Part shown: one piece after another, positions 1-7,331 of the stretch | Layout: each line of letters starts with the position of its first letter | Position numbering within the stretch: position 1 is the first letter of the stretch | Source of the DNA: DRGT01 sp022567895 | Lineage (GTDB): Archaea; Thermoproteota; Nitrososphaeria; Nitrososphaerales; Nitrosopumilaceae | Length of the DNA stretch: 15,345 bases | NCBI GenBank assembly: GCA_022567895.1 | Contig: JADFGC010000028.1 | Coordinates: 1 to 15,345 of the forward strand | Direction: 5' to 3' | The notes under the pieces: generated by a model | What the model was told of the DNA's origin: nothing | Seen by the model: the letters and a program-made list of their open reading frames with translations, nothing else | Databases searched by the model: none | Program-made: the position numbers and the translations under genes

Positions 1-2
1 CT

Positions 3-251
3 GAAATTGAAAAACACCTTCACAAAATAAAAGGACTGGCACCTATGATGGGTCAAAAAAAAATTGGAGAGTTAGCTTCACTTAATGATGAATTAATAAA
101 AAAAATCCTTGAAGGAGAAAAAATTGAAGGAATTTTTGAAACAACAAAACAATCAAACAAGTTAATGAAAGATCTAATGCGAGATTCAACTGTAGAAATT
201 GATGGTCTAAAACAAACCATCAAAACAAAATATGCGGAGTTTTTTGACTAA
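3..251 (+). CDS. Hpt-domain phosphotransfer protein, C-terminal part (5' end outside window)
   Basis: The reading frame is open from the first full codon at position 3 to the TAA at 249-251, so the gene starts upstream of the window. The first residues contain H-K-I-K-G (His codon 21-23) followed by an alanine- and glycine-containing stretch. This fits the HxxKGxxxxxG signature of Hpt/CheA-P1 domains, where the histidine carries the phosphate. The rest is charged and helical, as expected for the remaining helices of the Hpt bundle, and the protein ends there. It is therefore an Hpt protein, or a protein ending in Hpt, rather than a CheA carrying a kinase core after P1. The ATG at 45 is internal to the domain and unlikely to be the start. 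A CheY-like receiver begins 38 nt downstream, which suggests phosphotransfer partners (inference). The upstream part is unseen. Confidence 0.7.
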   Translation, partial: EIEKHLHKIKGLAPMMGQKKIGELASLNDELIKKILEGEKIEGIFETTKQSNKLMKDLMRDSTVEIDGLKQTIKTKYAEFFD

Positions 252-259
252 GTAATCTG

Positions 260-267
260 TTTAAATA
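260..267 (+). promoter_or_regulatory. TATA-like box of the response regulator gene
   Basis: TTTAAATA lies with its centre about 26 nt before the ATG at 290. That fits a leaderless transcript starting at the ATG. Confidence 0.45.
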
Positions 268-289
268 ATTATTTTAAAAGAAAACTATC

Positions 290-652
290 ATGGTATCAAT
301 ATTGATTGCAGATGATTCAGATGCAATTAGACTAGTCCTAAAAGACATTCTTGAAATAGGACAACATTCTGTTGCAGGAGAAGCTGTAAATGGTCAAGAT
401 ACTGTAGAAAAATACTCTGCATTAAAACCTGAAATTCTGTTACTGGATTTGGCGATGCCTAAAAAAGACGGTCTAACTGTGGTAAAAGAAATCATGGAAA
501 GGCATCCAAGCGCAAAGATTATTCTTATCACTGCAGCAGATAATCAAAAAATAATTAATCAGTGTATAATTGCTGGGGCTAAAGCATACATTTCAAAACC
601 TTTTGATTTTGATAATGTTTTAAAAGTAATTTCAGAAATAGTTTCAAAATAA
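290..652 (+). CDS. CheY-like single-domain response regulator
   Basis: The product is a 120-residue receiver domain with no output domain. The acidic pair D8-D9, the phospho-acceptor D53 in LLLDLAMP, the switch threonine T81 and the conserved K103 (before P104) are all present, so it should be phosphorylatable. Length is normal for CheY (about 120). It follows an Hpt protein by 38 nt, so phosphate may pass from that histidine to D53; this is inference from adjacency. No flagellar, methyl-accepting or CheA genes are visible, so a chemotaxis role cannot be claimed. A TATA-like box 26 nt upstream suggests it can be transcribed separately from the Hpt gene. The ATG at 290 is the only sensible start, since the domain begins immediately. 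Confidence 0.93.
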   Translation: MVSILIADDSDAIRLVLKDILEIGQHSVAGEAVNGQDTVEKYSALKPEILLLDLAMPKKDGLTVVKEIMERHPSAKIILITAADNQKIINQCIIAGAKAYISKPFDFDNVLKVISEIVSK

Positions 653-679
653 TTTTTGAACTTTCATTGAAATTTCGCT

Positions 680-2533
680 ATGATTAAAAGTAGGTTTGAA
701 GAGTTTTCTTCGTTGTCTAAGATAGTCGTTGATACAAGCATAATCATTAATGGTCAAATCATGAAAGAAGTTGAATCTGGTTCACTAGAAAACACAGAAA
801 TCATCATTCCAATGGCAGTTTTAGATGAACTACAATCCCAAGCTGCACAGAAAAAAGAACAAGGTTTTGTAGGGCTTGAAGAAATAAAAAAACTTCAAGA
901 TCTTTCAAGCAAACACGGCATTTCTATAAAATTTGAAGGAAAACGACCAAGTGTTGATGATCTAAGTCTTGCAAAAAGAGGAAGAATTGATGCAATAATT
1001 CAAGATGTCGCTAAACAAAATGATGCAGTTCTTTACACTTCAGACTATGCTCAATCATTAGTTGCACAAGCAGAAGGAATAGAAGTAAAATATCAAAAAC
1101 CTGAACAAGAAGAAAAGGAACTTGAATTTCTAAGATTCTTTGATGCACAAACTATGAGTGTGCATCTTAAAGAAGGAGTATCACCTTTTGCAAAAAAAGG
1201 AAAACCTGGAGCATTTGATCTAACAAAACTTGAAGAAAAAATCCTAACACGAGATTATCTGCACAGTATTGCATCACAAATTATTGAAAGATCAAAAATC
1301 TCAGATTCTAGCAATATTGAAATTTCTAAAGCAGGAGCACTTGTAATTCAATATGAGGATTATAGAATAGCAATTACACAACCTCCATTTTCTGAAAGAT
1401 ATGAAATTACAATTGTACATCCGATTGTAAAACTTGAACTAAATGAATACCATGTTTCAGAAAAATTAATGTCAAGATTTTCTGAACGTGCAGAAGGAAT
1501 TTTGATTTCAGGGCCCCCAGGTTCTGGAAAAAGTACACTTGCATCAAGTCTTGCAAATTTTTATCATAGTGGAGGAAAAATTGTTAAAACGTTCGAATCT
1601 CCTAGAGATCTACAAGTAGATGCCGGAGTAACACAGTACACAAGATTAGATGGTAGCTTTGAAAATTCCGCAGATATTCTGCTTCTCGTCAGACCTGATT
1701 ATACAATATTTGATGAAATACGAAGAAGAGAGGATTTTAGAATATTTTCTGATCTTAGATTAGCTGGAGTTGGAATGGTGGGCGTAGTTCATGCCAACTC
1801 TCCGCTTGATGCAATTCAACGATTCATAGGAAAAATAGAGTTAGGAATTATTCCAAATGTTCTAGATACTGTTGTTTTCGTGAAGGATGGCAAAATTGCC
1901 AAGGTATACGAACTAGAATTAAAGGTCAAAGTTCCATCTGGAATGACTGAACAAGACCTAGCAAGACCTGTTATTGAAATTAGAGACTTTGAGGATCACA
2001 ACTTGGAACATGAAATCTATACCTTTGGAGAAGAAAACGTAATCGTTCCTGTATCAAAAAAGGCAACAAAATTTGGTGTAGGACAATTAGCAGAAGAAAA
2101 AGTAAAAGACGTGTTCAAAAAATTTGATCCAAGAGCAGAAGTTGAAATCTTATCTGAAAATAGTGTCAAAGTCAAAGTAGACAAACAAAATATCCCATCA
2201 ATTATTGGCAAAGGTGGCTCTACAATAAACGATTTAGAAAAAAGACTCAAAGTACACATTGATGTTGTAGAAAAAGGCCCATCTGATGAGGCCGCGACAA
2301 ATTATGAATTACCGTTTACTTTTTCAGAATCAAAAACTGCAGTGATTCTTTCAGTTAGCAGAGAATACACTGGAATGCATGCAGATGTTTATGTTGATGA
2401 CAAGTACATCACATCATCTAGAATTGGAAGAAAAGGACAAATTAAAATTCCTAGACGTTCAGATACCGCAAAAAAATTAATGAAATTAGCTGGATCACAA
2501 AATGATATTCAAATCTTTGTTAAAGATTTTTGA
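680..2533 (+). CDS. PIN domain - PilT/VirB11-type ATPase - KH domain protein
   Basis: This is a 617-residue multidomain protein of the archaeal PIN-PilT family (COG1855-like, from memory). The N-terminal PIN nuclease domain (about 13-125) keeps the acidic residues D18, E50, D104 and D122. A type II/IV secretion-type ATPase core follows, with Walker A GPPGSGKS at 278-285, an acidic Walker B-like segment (IFDEIRRRE) and a histidine box (VVHANSPLDAIQRF). A KH-type RNA-binding domain has its GKGG loop at 510-513, and a short basic C-terminal domain ends the protein. Known biology is limited; the arrangement suggests an RNA- or ribosome-associated ATPase/nuclease. No pilin or secretion genes are nearby. 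Its last 14 nt overlap the end of the convergent regulator gene. The domain calls are secure, the cellular role is not. Confidence 0.92.
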   Translation: MIKSRFEEFSSLSKIVVDTSIIINGQIMKEVESGSLENTEIIIPMAVLDELQSQAAQKKEQGFVGLEEIKKLQDLSSKHGISIKFEGKRPSVDDLSLAKRGRIDAIIQDVAKQNDAVLYTSDYAQSLVAQAEGIEVKYQKPEQEEKELEFLRFFDAQTMSVHLKEGVSPFAKKGKPGAFDLTKLEEKILTRDYLHSIASQIIERSKISDSSNIEISKAGALVIQYEDYRIAITQPPFSERYEITIVHPIVKLELNEYHVSEKLMSRFSERAEGILISGPPGSGKSTLASSLANFYHSGGKIVKTFESPRDLQVDAGVTQYTRLDGSFENSADILLLVRPDYTIFDEIRRREDFRIFSDLRLAGVGMVGVVHANSPLDAIQRFIGKIELGIIPNVLDTVVFVKDGKIAKVYELELKVKVPSGMTEQDLARPVIEIRDFEDHNLEHEIYTFGEENVIVPVSKKATKFGVGQLAEEKVKDVFKKFDPRAEVEILSENSVKVKVDKQNIPSIIGKGGSTINDLEKRLKVHIDVVEKGPSDEAATNYELPFTFSESKTAVILSVSREYTGMHADVYVDDKYITSSRIGRKGQIKIPRRSDTAKKLMKLAGSQNDIQIFVKDF

Positions 2534-2984
2534 AGTTATCTAAAATTTTTGGATTTGATTTTAGAAAAGTAATAAATTTTCTTAACTGCTTGATAGTTTT
2601 AGGATTGAGATGATGTTCAACTCCTTCAGCATCTTGATTTGCAGTATCATGACTAATTCCCAATATCTCAAAAAATTCTAACAAAATTCCATGTTTTTGA
2701 CGAATGTTTTCTGCTAGTTGAGCACCCTTAGAAGTTAAATTAATCCCGTGATATTTCTCATATTCTAAAAAGTCACCTTCATCTAATCGCTGAAGCATTT
2801 TTGTTACACTTGGAGCGCTAACATCCATGTATCGTGAAATGTCTAGTGTCGTAGCATAGCCTTTAAGCTCTACTAACTCAGAAATCACTTCCAAATAATC
2901 CTCGATTCTAGTGCTGGAAGCCATTTTTTCTGATTGGTGTGCTGCCTTGATTGATTCTAATCTCTTGTCATCTTTTTTCTTCAA
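2520..2984 (-). CDS. DtxR/MntR-family metal-dependent transcriptional regulator
   Basis: The N-terminal winged helix-turn-helix (about residues 25-90, including APSVTKMLQRLDEGDFLEYE) is followed by a helical metal-binding/dimerisation domain. There is no SH3-like third domain, as in MntR. Aligned to Bacillus MntR from memory, all metal ligands are kept: D29, E32, H98, E120, E123 and H124 correspond to D8, E11, H77, E99, E102 and H103. It probably represses or activates metal-uptake genes in response to Mn2+ or Fe2+, but no transporter target is visible here. The start is uncertain. The TTG at 2984 lies about 26-29 nt after a TATA-like box, whereas the ATG at 2924 gives a length closer to the family and drops a lysine-rich 20-residue extension. 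The gene overlaps the convergent PIN-ATPase gene by 14 nt. Confidence 0.9.
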   Translation of the reverse strand: MKKKDDKRLESIKAAHQSEKMASSTRIEDYLEVISELVELKGYATTLDISRYMDVSAPSVTKMLQRLDEGDFLEYEKYHGINLTSKGAQLAENIRQKHGILLEFFEILGISHDTANQDAEGVEHHLNPKTIKQLRKFITFLKSNPKILDNFKNL

Positions 2985-3005
2985 CTGTTTTTAATTTCTA
3001 TGCAC

Positions 3006-3034
3006 CTTGATATAATTTCATACCTAAAATCAAG
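3006..3034 (-). promoter_or_regulatory. TATA-like box of the MntR-type gene inside a CTTGAT/ATCAAG inverted repeat
   Basis: On the - strand AAATTATATC (3018-3009) is TATA-like and centred about 29 nt before the TTG start. It sits within an inverted repeat, CTTGAT at 3006-3011 and ATCAAG at 3029-3034, with another CTTGAT at 3081-3086 nearer the divergent gene. This placement would suit an autoregulatory operator, but that is inference. Confidence 0.3.
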
Positions 3035-3126
3035 CAAAATTCAACTCAGGTGACGGATTGTTGACTAGAAAGTAATCGAACTTGATCTTTGAATTTTAAC
3101 TAATTTTTCAAAAATGAGAAAAGGAA

Positions 3127-3477
3127 ATGGAGGACGCATTAGCAAAGAAAGTTGCACAACTTAGGGCATACTCTGGCTCTGTAAAAAGAAGAAACAGTAT
3201 GTATTATGATATTGCTAAAATTCATGATAAAAATACTGTAAAATCACTTGGTGCTTTGCATAAAGCTCCTGCCCCTGGAAAAAAGCTTCAAAAAATTGGT
3301 TTTATCATGCTATGGGTTCCAGAACCAACTGGTGTTACATGTGCAATTGGTGCTCCAATGATTCTAGCAGGAAGATATCTAGACAAAACATTCAATGGTG
3401 GAACAATCGAAGATATCGGAGAACAAACCCGTGCTACCTCATCATCAATAAGTGATTTTAAAAGCTCAATTCTTTGA
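3127..3477 (+). CDS. Conserved hypothetical protein with a central hydrophobic stretch
   Basis: The product is 116 residues and I recognise no family. It has a basic N-terminal half (many Lys/Arg to about residue 57), then a hydrophobic region (about 57-86) rich in Gly, Pro, Ile and Met that could enter a membrane or be a buried hairpin. The tail is polar and rich in Ser and Thr. An A/G-rich AAAAGGAA directly precedes the ATG. A TATA-like TTTTAACTAAT centred near 3099 is about 27 nt before the start, so a leaderless or nearly leaderless transcript is possible. It diverges from the MntR-type gene across 142 nt and precedes the DUF192 gene by 42 nt. Codon use looks like its neighbours, so it is likely a real gene of the lineage. 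Confidence 0.7.
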   Translation: MEDALAKKVAQLRAYSGSVKRRNSMYYDIAKIHDKNTVKSLGALHKAPAPGKKLQKIGFIMLWVPEPTGVTCAIGAPMILAGRYLDKTFNGGTIEDIGEQTRATSSSISDFKSSIL

Positions 3478-3489
3478 GATTTACTTTAG

Positions 3490-3498
3490 TTTTTAAAA
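3490..3498 (+). promoter_or_regulatory. TATA-like box of the DUF192 gene
   Basis: TTTTTAAAA is centred about 26 nt before the ATG at 3520, consistent with a leaderless mRNA and a promoter separate from the preceding gene. Confidence 0.4.
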
Positions 3499-3519
3499 GG
3501 AAAATAATAGTTACAAAAC

Positions 3520-4014
3520 ATGCCAACAAGACTTCAAGTAATAGTCCCAATTGCTATTTCTGCATTAATAATTGGAGTTTTTGGAATTCTCACTATCCCC
3601 AGTGATTCAATACTAGAATCTGTAGATTTTCCCATGGGGACAATAAAGATAGATAATCAAGTTTTGCAAGTCCAAATTGCTGATACTGAACCAGGCAGAG
3701 TTCGGGGTTTAATGTTTCAAGAACAGCTTCCTTATGATCAAGGGATGTTTTTTGTTTTTGAAAAACCTGGAACTTATTCATTGTGGATGCTAAACATGCA
3801 ATTTCCTATAGACATGATATGGTTTGATAGTGATGGGAAAATTGTTCATATAGAAAAAAATGTACCTCCTTGCAAGTCAGCACTTGAAACCGCAACTTGC
3901 AGTGGTGTTAATCCGGGAACTAATCAAGCACTGTATATTCTTGAAGTAACTTCAGGATTTGTTAACGAATTTGGCATAACTGAAAATTCTGTGCTAGACA
4001 TTATTTCAATTTAG
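3520..4014 (+). CDS. DUF192 family protein, membrane-anchored or exported
   Basis: The product is 164 residues. An N-terminal hydrophobic segment (about 7-26) acts as signal or anchor, placing the domain outside the membrane. The DUF192 domain (about 38-160) shows the family hallmarks: the RGLMFQEQLP segment, GMFFVF, the strand LWMLNMQFPIDMIWFD, the polar HIEKNVPPC loop with a second Cys further on, and the closing YILEV..GFVNEFGI. The molecular function of DUF192 is not established, so none is assigned. It lies 42 nt after a hypothetical gene and 36 nt before the TauE/SafE permease on the same strand. Length and domain limits are normal for an exported archaeal member. Confidence 0.88.
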   Translation: MPTRLQVIVPIAISALIIGVFGILTIPSDSILESVDFPMGTIKIDNQVLQVQIADTEPGRVRGLMFQEQLPYDQGMFFVFEKPGTYSLWMLNMQFPIDMIWFDSDGKIVHIEKNVPPCKSALETATCSGVNPGTNQALYILEVTSGFVNEFGITENSVLDIISI

Positions 4015-4050
4015 TTATATAGACTAGAATGTTTTGTTTTCAGGTTCACA

Positions 4051-4809
4051 ATGATTGAAGAATTATGGTTAATCCCTTTAGGATTTGCAGCAGGGGTATT
4101 GGGATCTATGATTGGTTTAGGAGGTGGAATCATAGTGGTACCAGTTTTAACTTTTGCAGGATTTCCCCCAACACTTGCAGCAAGCAACAGTCTTTTTGCA
4201 GCATTTAGCAATGCAGTGGCATCAACCATCTCATATTCAAGGCAGAAAAGAATCGAGTATTCAATTGGACTAAAACTAGGATTGTTATCTATTCCAGGTA
4301 CAATACTTGGAGCATACATTTCAGCAGATGTGACTCCAATGATATTCAAAATTCTATTTGGGCTTGTACTAATTTCATCTGCGGCTTACATTTTTTTGAG
4401 AAGGAAAATCGAATCTAGACAAATAAACACATCAAAACAAGTTATGGTTTTAGCTATTGGTGCTAGCTTTTTTGCAGGCATCATATCTAGCTTTTTCGGT
4501 ATTGGCGGCGGAATAATCTTTGTCCCATTAATGGTAGTTGCAATGCGAATGGGAATGAAAAATGCAGCACCTACCTCTCAATTGATTTTGCTTTTTGCAT
4601 CATTTTCTGGATTGGTTACTCACAGCATACTAGGACATCCAGATTATTATCAGGCACTTTTGTTGGCAATTGGGGCATTTGGTGGTGGTTTGATTGGTGC
4701 TAGATTGTCACTTGAAATTAAAGAAAAAGGATTACAAATTCTAGTTTCTATAGTGATTATAGCTGCTGCAATAAAGTTATTTATCGATTCTATTGAAAAT
4801 GTATTCTAA
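4051..4809 (+). CDS. TauE/SafE-family membrane permease
   Basis: The 252-residue polytopic membrane protein has about seven or eight hydrophobic segments. It carries the internal duplication typical of TauE/SafE (DUF81): GLGGGIIVVP at 22-31 and GIGGGIIFVP at 150-159. Each copy is followed by a segment in which small residues lead to a serine-rich helix. The family exports or imports sulfonates, sulfite and other organic anions; the substrate here cannot be told from sequence. TATATAG near 4017-4022 could give a transcript starting about 6 nt before the ATG. It converges on the tandem SDR gene across 41 nt. Family assignment is confident, substrate unknown. Confidence 0.9.
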   Translation: MIEELWLIPLGFAAGVLGSMIGLGGGIIVVPVLTFAGFPPTLAASNSLFAAFSNAVASTISYSRQKRIEYSIGLKLGLLSIPGTILGAYISADVTPMIFKILFGLVLISSAAYIFLRRKIESRQINTSKQVMVLAIGASFFAGIISSFFGIGGGIIFVPLMVVAMRMGMKNAAPTSQLILLFASFSGLVTHSILGHPDYYQALLLAIGAFGGGLIGARLSLEIKEKGLQILVSIVIIAAAIKLFIDSIENVF

Positions 4810-4850
4810 AAAAACTCTTCTCCTACTTTCAAATCTGAAAATTTCTTCAT

Positions 4851-6623
4851 TTACCTATCTTCGTCAACGCAAAATATTACGGTGCCAGAAGATGGAGAAT
4901 ATTCAGAAACAAAAAAGTTTATAGCTTGAACAATGTTTTCGTTATTTGGTTCTTTACCGTCTACTGTTCCTGGTAAAACCAAAAATGCTCTGACCTTTGA
5001 TTTAAGAACATCACTTAATTCTTGATTTACAGTTGCTGTAAATGGTCTTAATGCTCCACGGAACACCTCAATAGATGCTCTTTGAATACCGGTAATTTTT
5101 CCAGCAGGCAAGTCTGGACCAATTGTCACAACAGTTCCAGTTTTGTCTTTGAATAATCTAGGATCCGCTCCTCCACCTGGAACAAAATAGTTTAGTGCAC
5201 GGTGAACCACAGTTGCAGGAGTATTGATGAACTTGTCAACTAGGTCATCCCATTCCTTTCTTGATAATTCAACAAGTTTTGAAATTTGAGGAAAATTTCC
5301 TGTAATGTTTATGACAGCAGCTATTTGGCCTTGGCTCTTTGCTGCCTCAATACATCTATCAATTTCTTCAGGATTCTTTAGGTTGATTGTATGGGACTGA
5401 AATTTTGAACTAATAGAATCTTGAATCTCTTTTGAACAACTATCCGAAATTAAACAAACCGCTTTGCCACCATTTTTCTCAATATTTTGTGCTAAAAATT
5501 CAACACGCTCAGCATCTGTTTTATCGGTAGCATTAATTGCAAAAACTACGACTTTAGAACTAAAGTCTGGCTGATGAACAGATGGAGTCGCTGTTGCAAT
5601 ATGTGGTCTTACTGGATAAAATACTCTGTCACCTGGAACAACTTTGCCATTTAGAATTTTTGCTTGCTCATCATCACATAGAGTTAGAACTGTTTTAGCA
5701 ACTTGTGCTTGTGATAGAAATTGCTGATCAGCAATCATTCTCGAAGTATTTTTTTGAATTTTTTCAGCGACAGTTTTGATTTTTTCTAGAAGATTTGTCA
5801 ATGTTACAACATGTTTTTGAGCATCTCCTCCTTTTGCTTTGGCTAAATTCTCCGCAGCCTTTGCAATTCCTTCTTTTATCACATTTTCATCTTCGCCTAA
5901 CAAAGGAAGTATTTCTTTACTGACTGCTTCAACTTCAACTGGAGTTAGGTCTTCAAAACCGCTAACTCTCATAAACTCTGATGCTGCTTTTGGATAAACT
6001 GTTTTGTAAATTCTGTCAGAGTGCACAGGTCCAGGGTTTGTTGCAATGGAAATGATTCCTTTATCAGATAGCTCCCAGGACATTGCTTCTGCTAATCTAT
6101 TTTTTGCACCTTGAGCAGCAGTGTAAGGATCTCTAAAACGATATGGACGCTGCTCTAATGGACGTTCTTCTGCAAAGAATGTAGAAATTGTAATAATTTT
6201 TGCTCCTTCTTTCATTACTCGCAAAGCTTGTACCGAAGTCCAAAAAGTACCAGTAAGATGAATTGCAACTGTACTTTTGAATTCATCTAATGATGAATTT
6301 GCAAAACATGTTACTGGTCCTGAAACTCCTGCATTATTTACAACGATATCGACATTGGTGTTTGATTCTTTTAATGAATCAAACATTTTGTTTACTGCAA
6401 CTTCATCACTAACATCAACTCCAGAAAAAATTTTTACAAATCCGTTACTTTGAACCTTTGAAATTATTTCTTCAAGTGCTTTTGCAGCATCTTCTAATGG
6501 TTCTTTTCTTCTTCCAAGGATAATTACACTAGCCCCGTTTTCAACAAATTTTTCAGAAATTGCCTTGCCAATTCCAGTTCCACTTCCAGTTACCAGAGCG
6601 ACTTTTCCTTGAAACTTTAGCAT
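4851..6623 (-). CDS. Tandem short-chain dehydrogenase (SDR-linker-SDR), malonyl-CoA-reductase-like architecture
   Basis: Residues are numbered from the TTG at 6638; the ATG at 6623 is residue 6. The first Rossmann domain has TGSGTGIG (17-24), a GRR motif (42-44) suggesting NADPH, NNAG (101-104), and the active-site serine S152 and tyrosine Y172. A helical insert (about 245-330) is followed by a second degenerate SDR-like domain to the end, containing PFTATVNQEL. The SDR-extra domain-SDR order and several local segments resemble one half of Chloroflexus malonyl-CoA reductase, compared from memory. Two tetrad positions are altered: H127 replaces the usual Asn and Q176 the Lys of YxxxK. The substrate is therefore uncertain and loss of SDR activity is possible. 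The ATG at 6623 is preferred because it gives a normal SDR N-terminus and lies about 27 nt after a TATA-like box. Confidence 0.85.
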   Translation of the reverse strand: MLKFQGKVALVTGSGTGIGKAISEKFVENGASVIILGRRKEPLEDAAKALEEIISKVQSNGFVKIFSGVDVSDEVAVNKMFDSLKESNTNVDIVVNNAGVSGPVTCFANSSLDEFKSTVAIHLTGTFWTSVQALRVMKEGAKIITISTFFAEERPLEQRPYRFRDPYTAAQGAKNRLAEAMSWELSDKGIISIATNPGPVHSDRIYKTVYPKAASEFMRVSGFEDLTPVEVEAVSKEILPLLGEDENVIKEGIAKAAENLAKAKGGDAQKHVVTLTNLLEKIKTVAEKIQKNTSRMIADQQFLSQAQVAKTVLTLCDDEQAKILNGKVVPGDRVFYPVRPHIATATPSVHQPDFSSKVVVFAINATDKTDAERVEFLAQNIEKNGGKAVCLISDSCSKEIQDSISSKFQSHTINLKNPEEIDRCIEAAKSQGQIAAVINITGNFPQISKLVELSRKEWDDLVDKFINTPATVVHRALNYFVPGGGADPRLFKDKTGTVVTIGPDLPAGKITGIQRASIEVFRGALRPFTATVNQELSDVLKSKVRAFLVLPGTVDGKEPNNENIVQAINFFVSEYSPSSGTVIFCVDEDR

Positions 6624-6646
6624 AGACAAAAATTTCAAACTAATGT

Positions 6647-6656
6647 ATTATTTAAT
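6647..6656 (-). promoter_or_regulatory. TATA-like box of the tandem SDR gene
   Basis: On the - strand TTAAATAATA is centred about 27 nt before the ATG at 6623. It supports that start and a leaderless transcript. Confidence 0.45.
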
Positions 6657-6691
6657 TGGATTGATATTTACAAACAAAAATTCTTGATATC

Positions 6692-6698
6692 TTTATTT
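6692..6698 (+). promoter_or_regulatory. TATA-like box of the 78-residue hypothetical gene
   Basis: TTTATTT is centred 27 nt before the ATG at 6722. It shares a 98-nt divergent intergenic region with the SDR promoter. Confidence 0.4.
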
Positions 6699-6721
6699 GT
6701 GGGTATAAGTTATGATTCGTA

Positions 6722-6958
6722 ATGCATGATACAGAACCTGAAACTTTTGTTTTGAAGACGGAACCCCAGAAATTTTCTGATAAATTGGCTGAGATTGGTA
6801 TTGAATCTAAGGCAAAAGAGATAGGCACTGACAAAATTGAATCAGGAGATTTCTTTAGCAGATACTTTTCTCAAGCACCAAGAATGATTACAAACCGTGG
6901 TTGTCTTGAACCGAAAAATTGTAACATCGATGTAATTCAGATTATTCAAAAGGGTTGA
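6722..6958 (+). CDS. Small hypothetical protein (78 residues)
   Basis: I recognise no family. The product is soluble and charged, with a Glu/Lys-rich first half likely to be helical. A Cys-containing patch (RGCLEPKNC) is followed by a hydrophobic tail (IDVIQIIQK). The two cysteines seven residues apart could bind metal or form a disulfide, but that is a guess. A TATA-like box 27 nt upstream supports the ATG at 6722 as a leaderless start. The stop at 6958 is followed after only 4 nt by the next ATG, so the two genes are probably co-transcribed and their products may act together. Confidence 0.65.
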   Translation: MHDTEPETFVLKTEPQKFSDKLAEIGIESKAKEIGTDKIESGDFFSRYFSQAPRMITNRGCLEPKNCNIDVIQIIQKG

Positions 6959-6962
6959 GAAA

Positions 6963-7331
6963 ATGCAAGATCCAAATTTAGCTCCATGGGGTGCTCAAGA
7001 TAGATTTCAATCACACTTTATAGTCAGAAAAACTGGAAATCCTATGGATTTTACTGCAAGAACCGTTCTATCTACAAAAGGACATTTTCGTTTTAAGAAA
7101 GTTTCAAGTGTAAAGTGGAATGGAGGAAAGATTGCTGATGCTTTGAACCAAGATTCTGCATTAAATAAATTAATTTCAAAACAAACTGTAAACGATGCAA
7201 CAATCTTTGTTGAACCGACTGAAAATGAAGTACGCATACATGGAAAATGGAAAAACCATTTTGATTTTGGAATAACAAAAGAAATGTTTCAAATTTTTGA
7301 TAAAATTGCTGGACACATAAAGTCGCTTTAG
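6963..7331 (+). CDS. Hypothetical protein (122 residues), co-transcribed with the preceding small gene
   Basis: I do not recognise the family. The sequence is rich in aromatic and basic residues with alternating beta-type segments (HFIVRKTG, FRFKKVSSVKW, TIFVEPTENEVRIHGKW) and a C-terminal amphipathic helix (MFQIFDKIAGHIKSL). It reads as a small compact soluble domain. There is no signal peptide or membrane segment. It begins 4 nt after the 78-residue gene, and a purine-rich AGGGTTGAGAAA lies just before the ATG, overlapping the upstream stop; this points to translational coupling. Its last 4 nt overlap the end of the convergent endonuclease gene. Confidence 0.7.
   Translation: MQDPNLAPWGAQDRFQSHFIVRKTGNPMDFTARTVLSTKGHFRFKKVSSVKWNGGKIADALNQDSALNKLISKQTVNDATIFVEPTENEVRIHGKWKNHFDFGITKEMFQIFDKIAGHIKSL

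Noticed and set aside
45..251. A complete 68-residue gene starting at the ATG at 45
   Set aside because: The frame is open to the left edge and the preceding codons complete an Hpt signature, so this ATG is internal.
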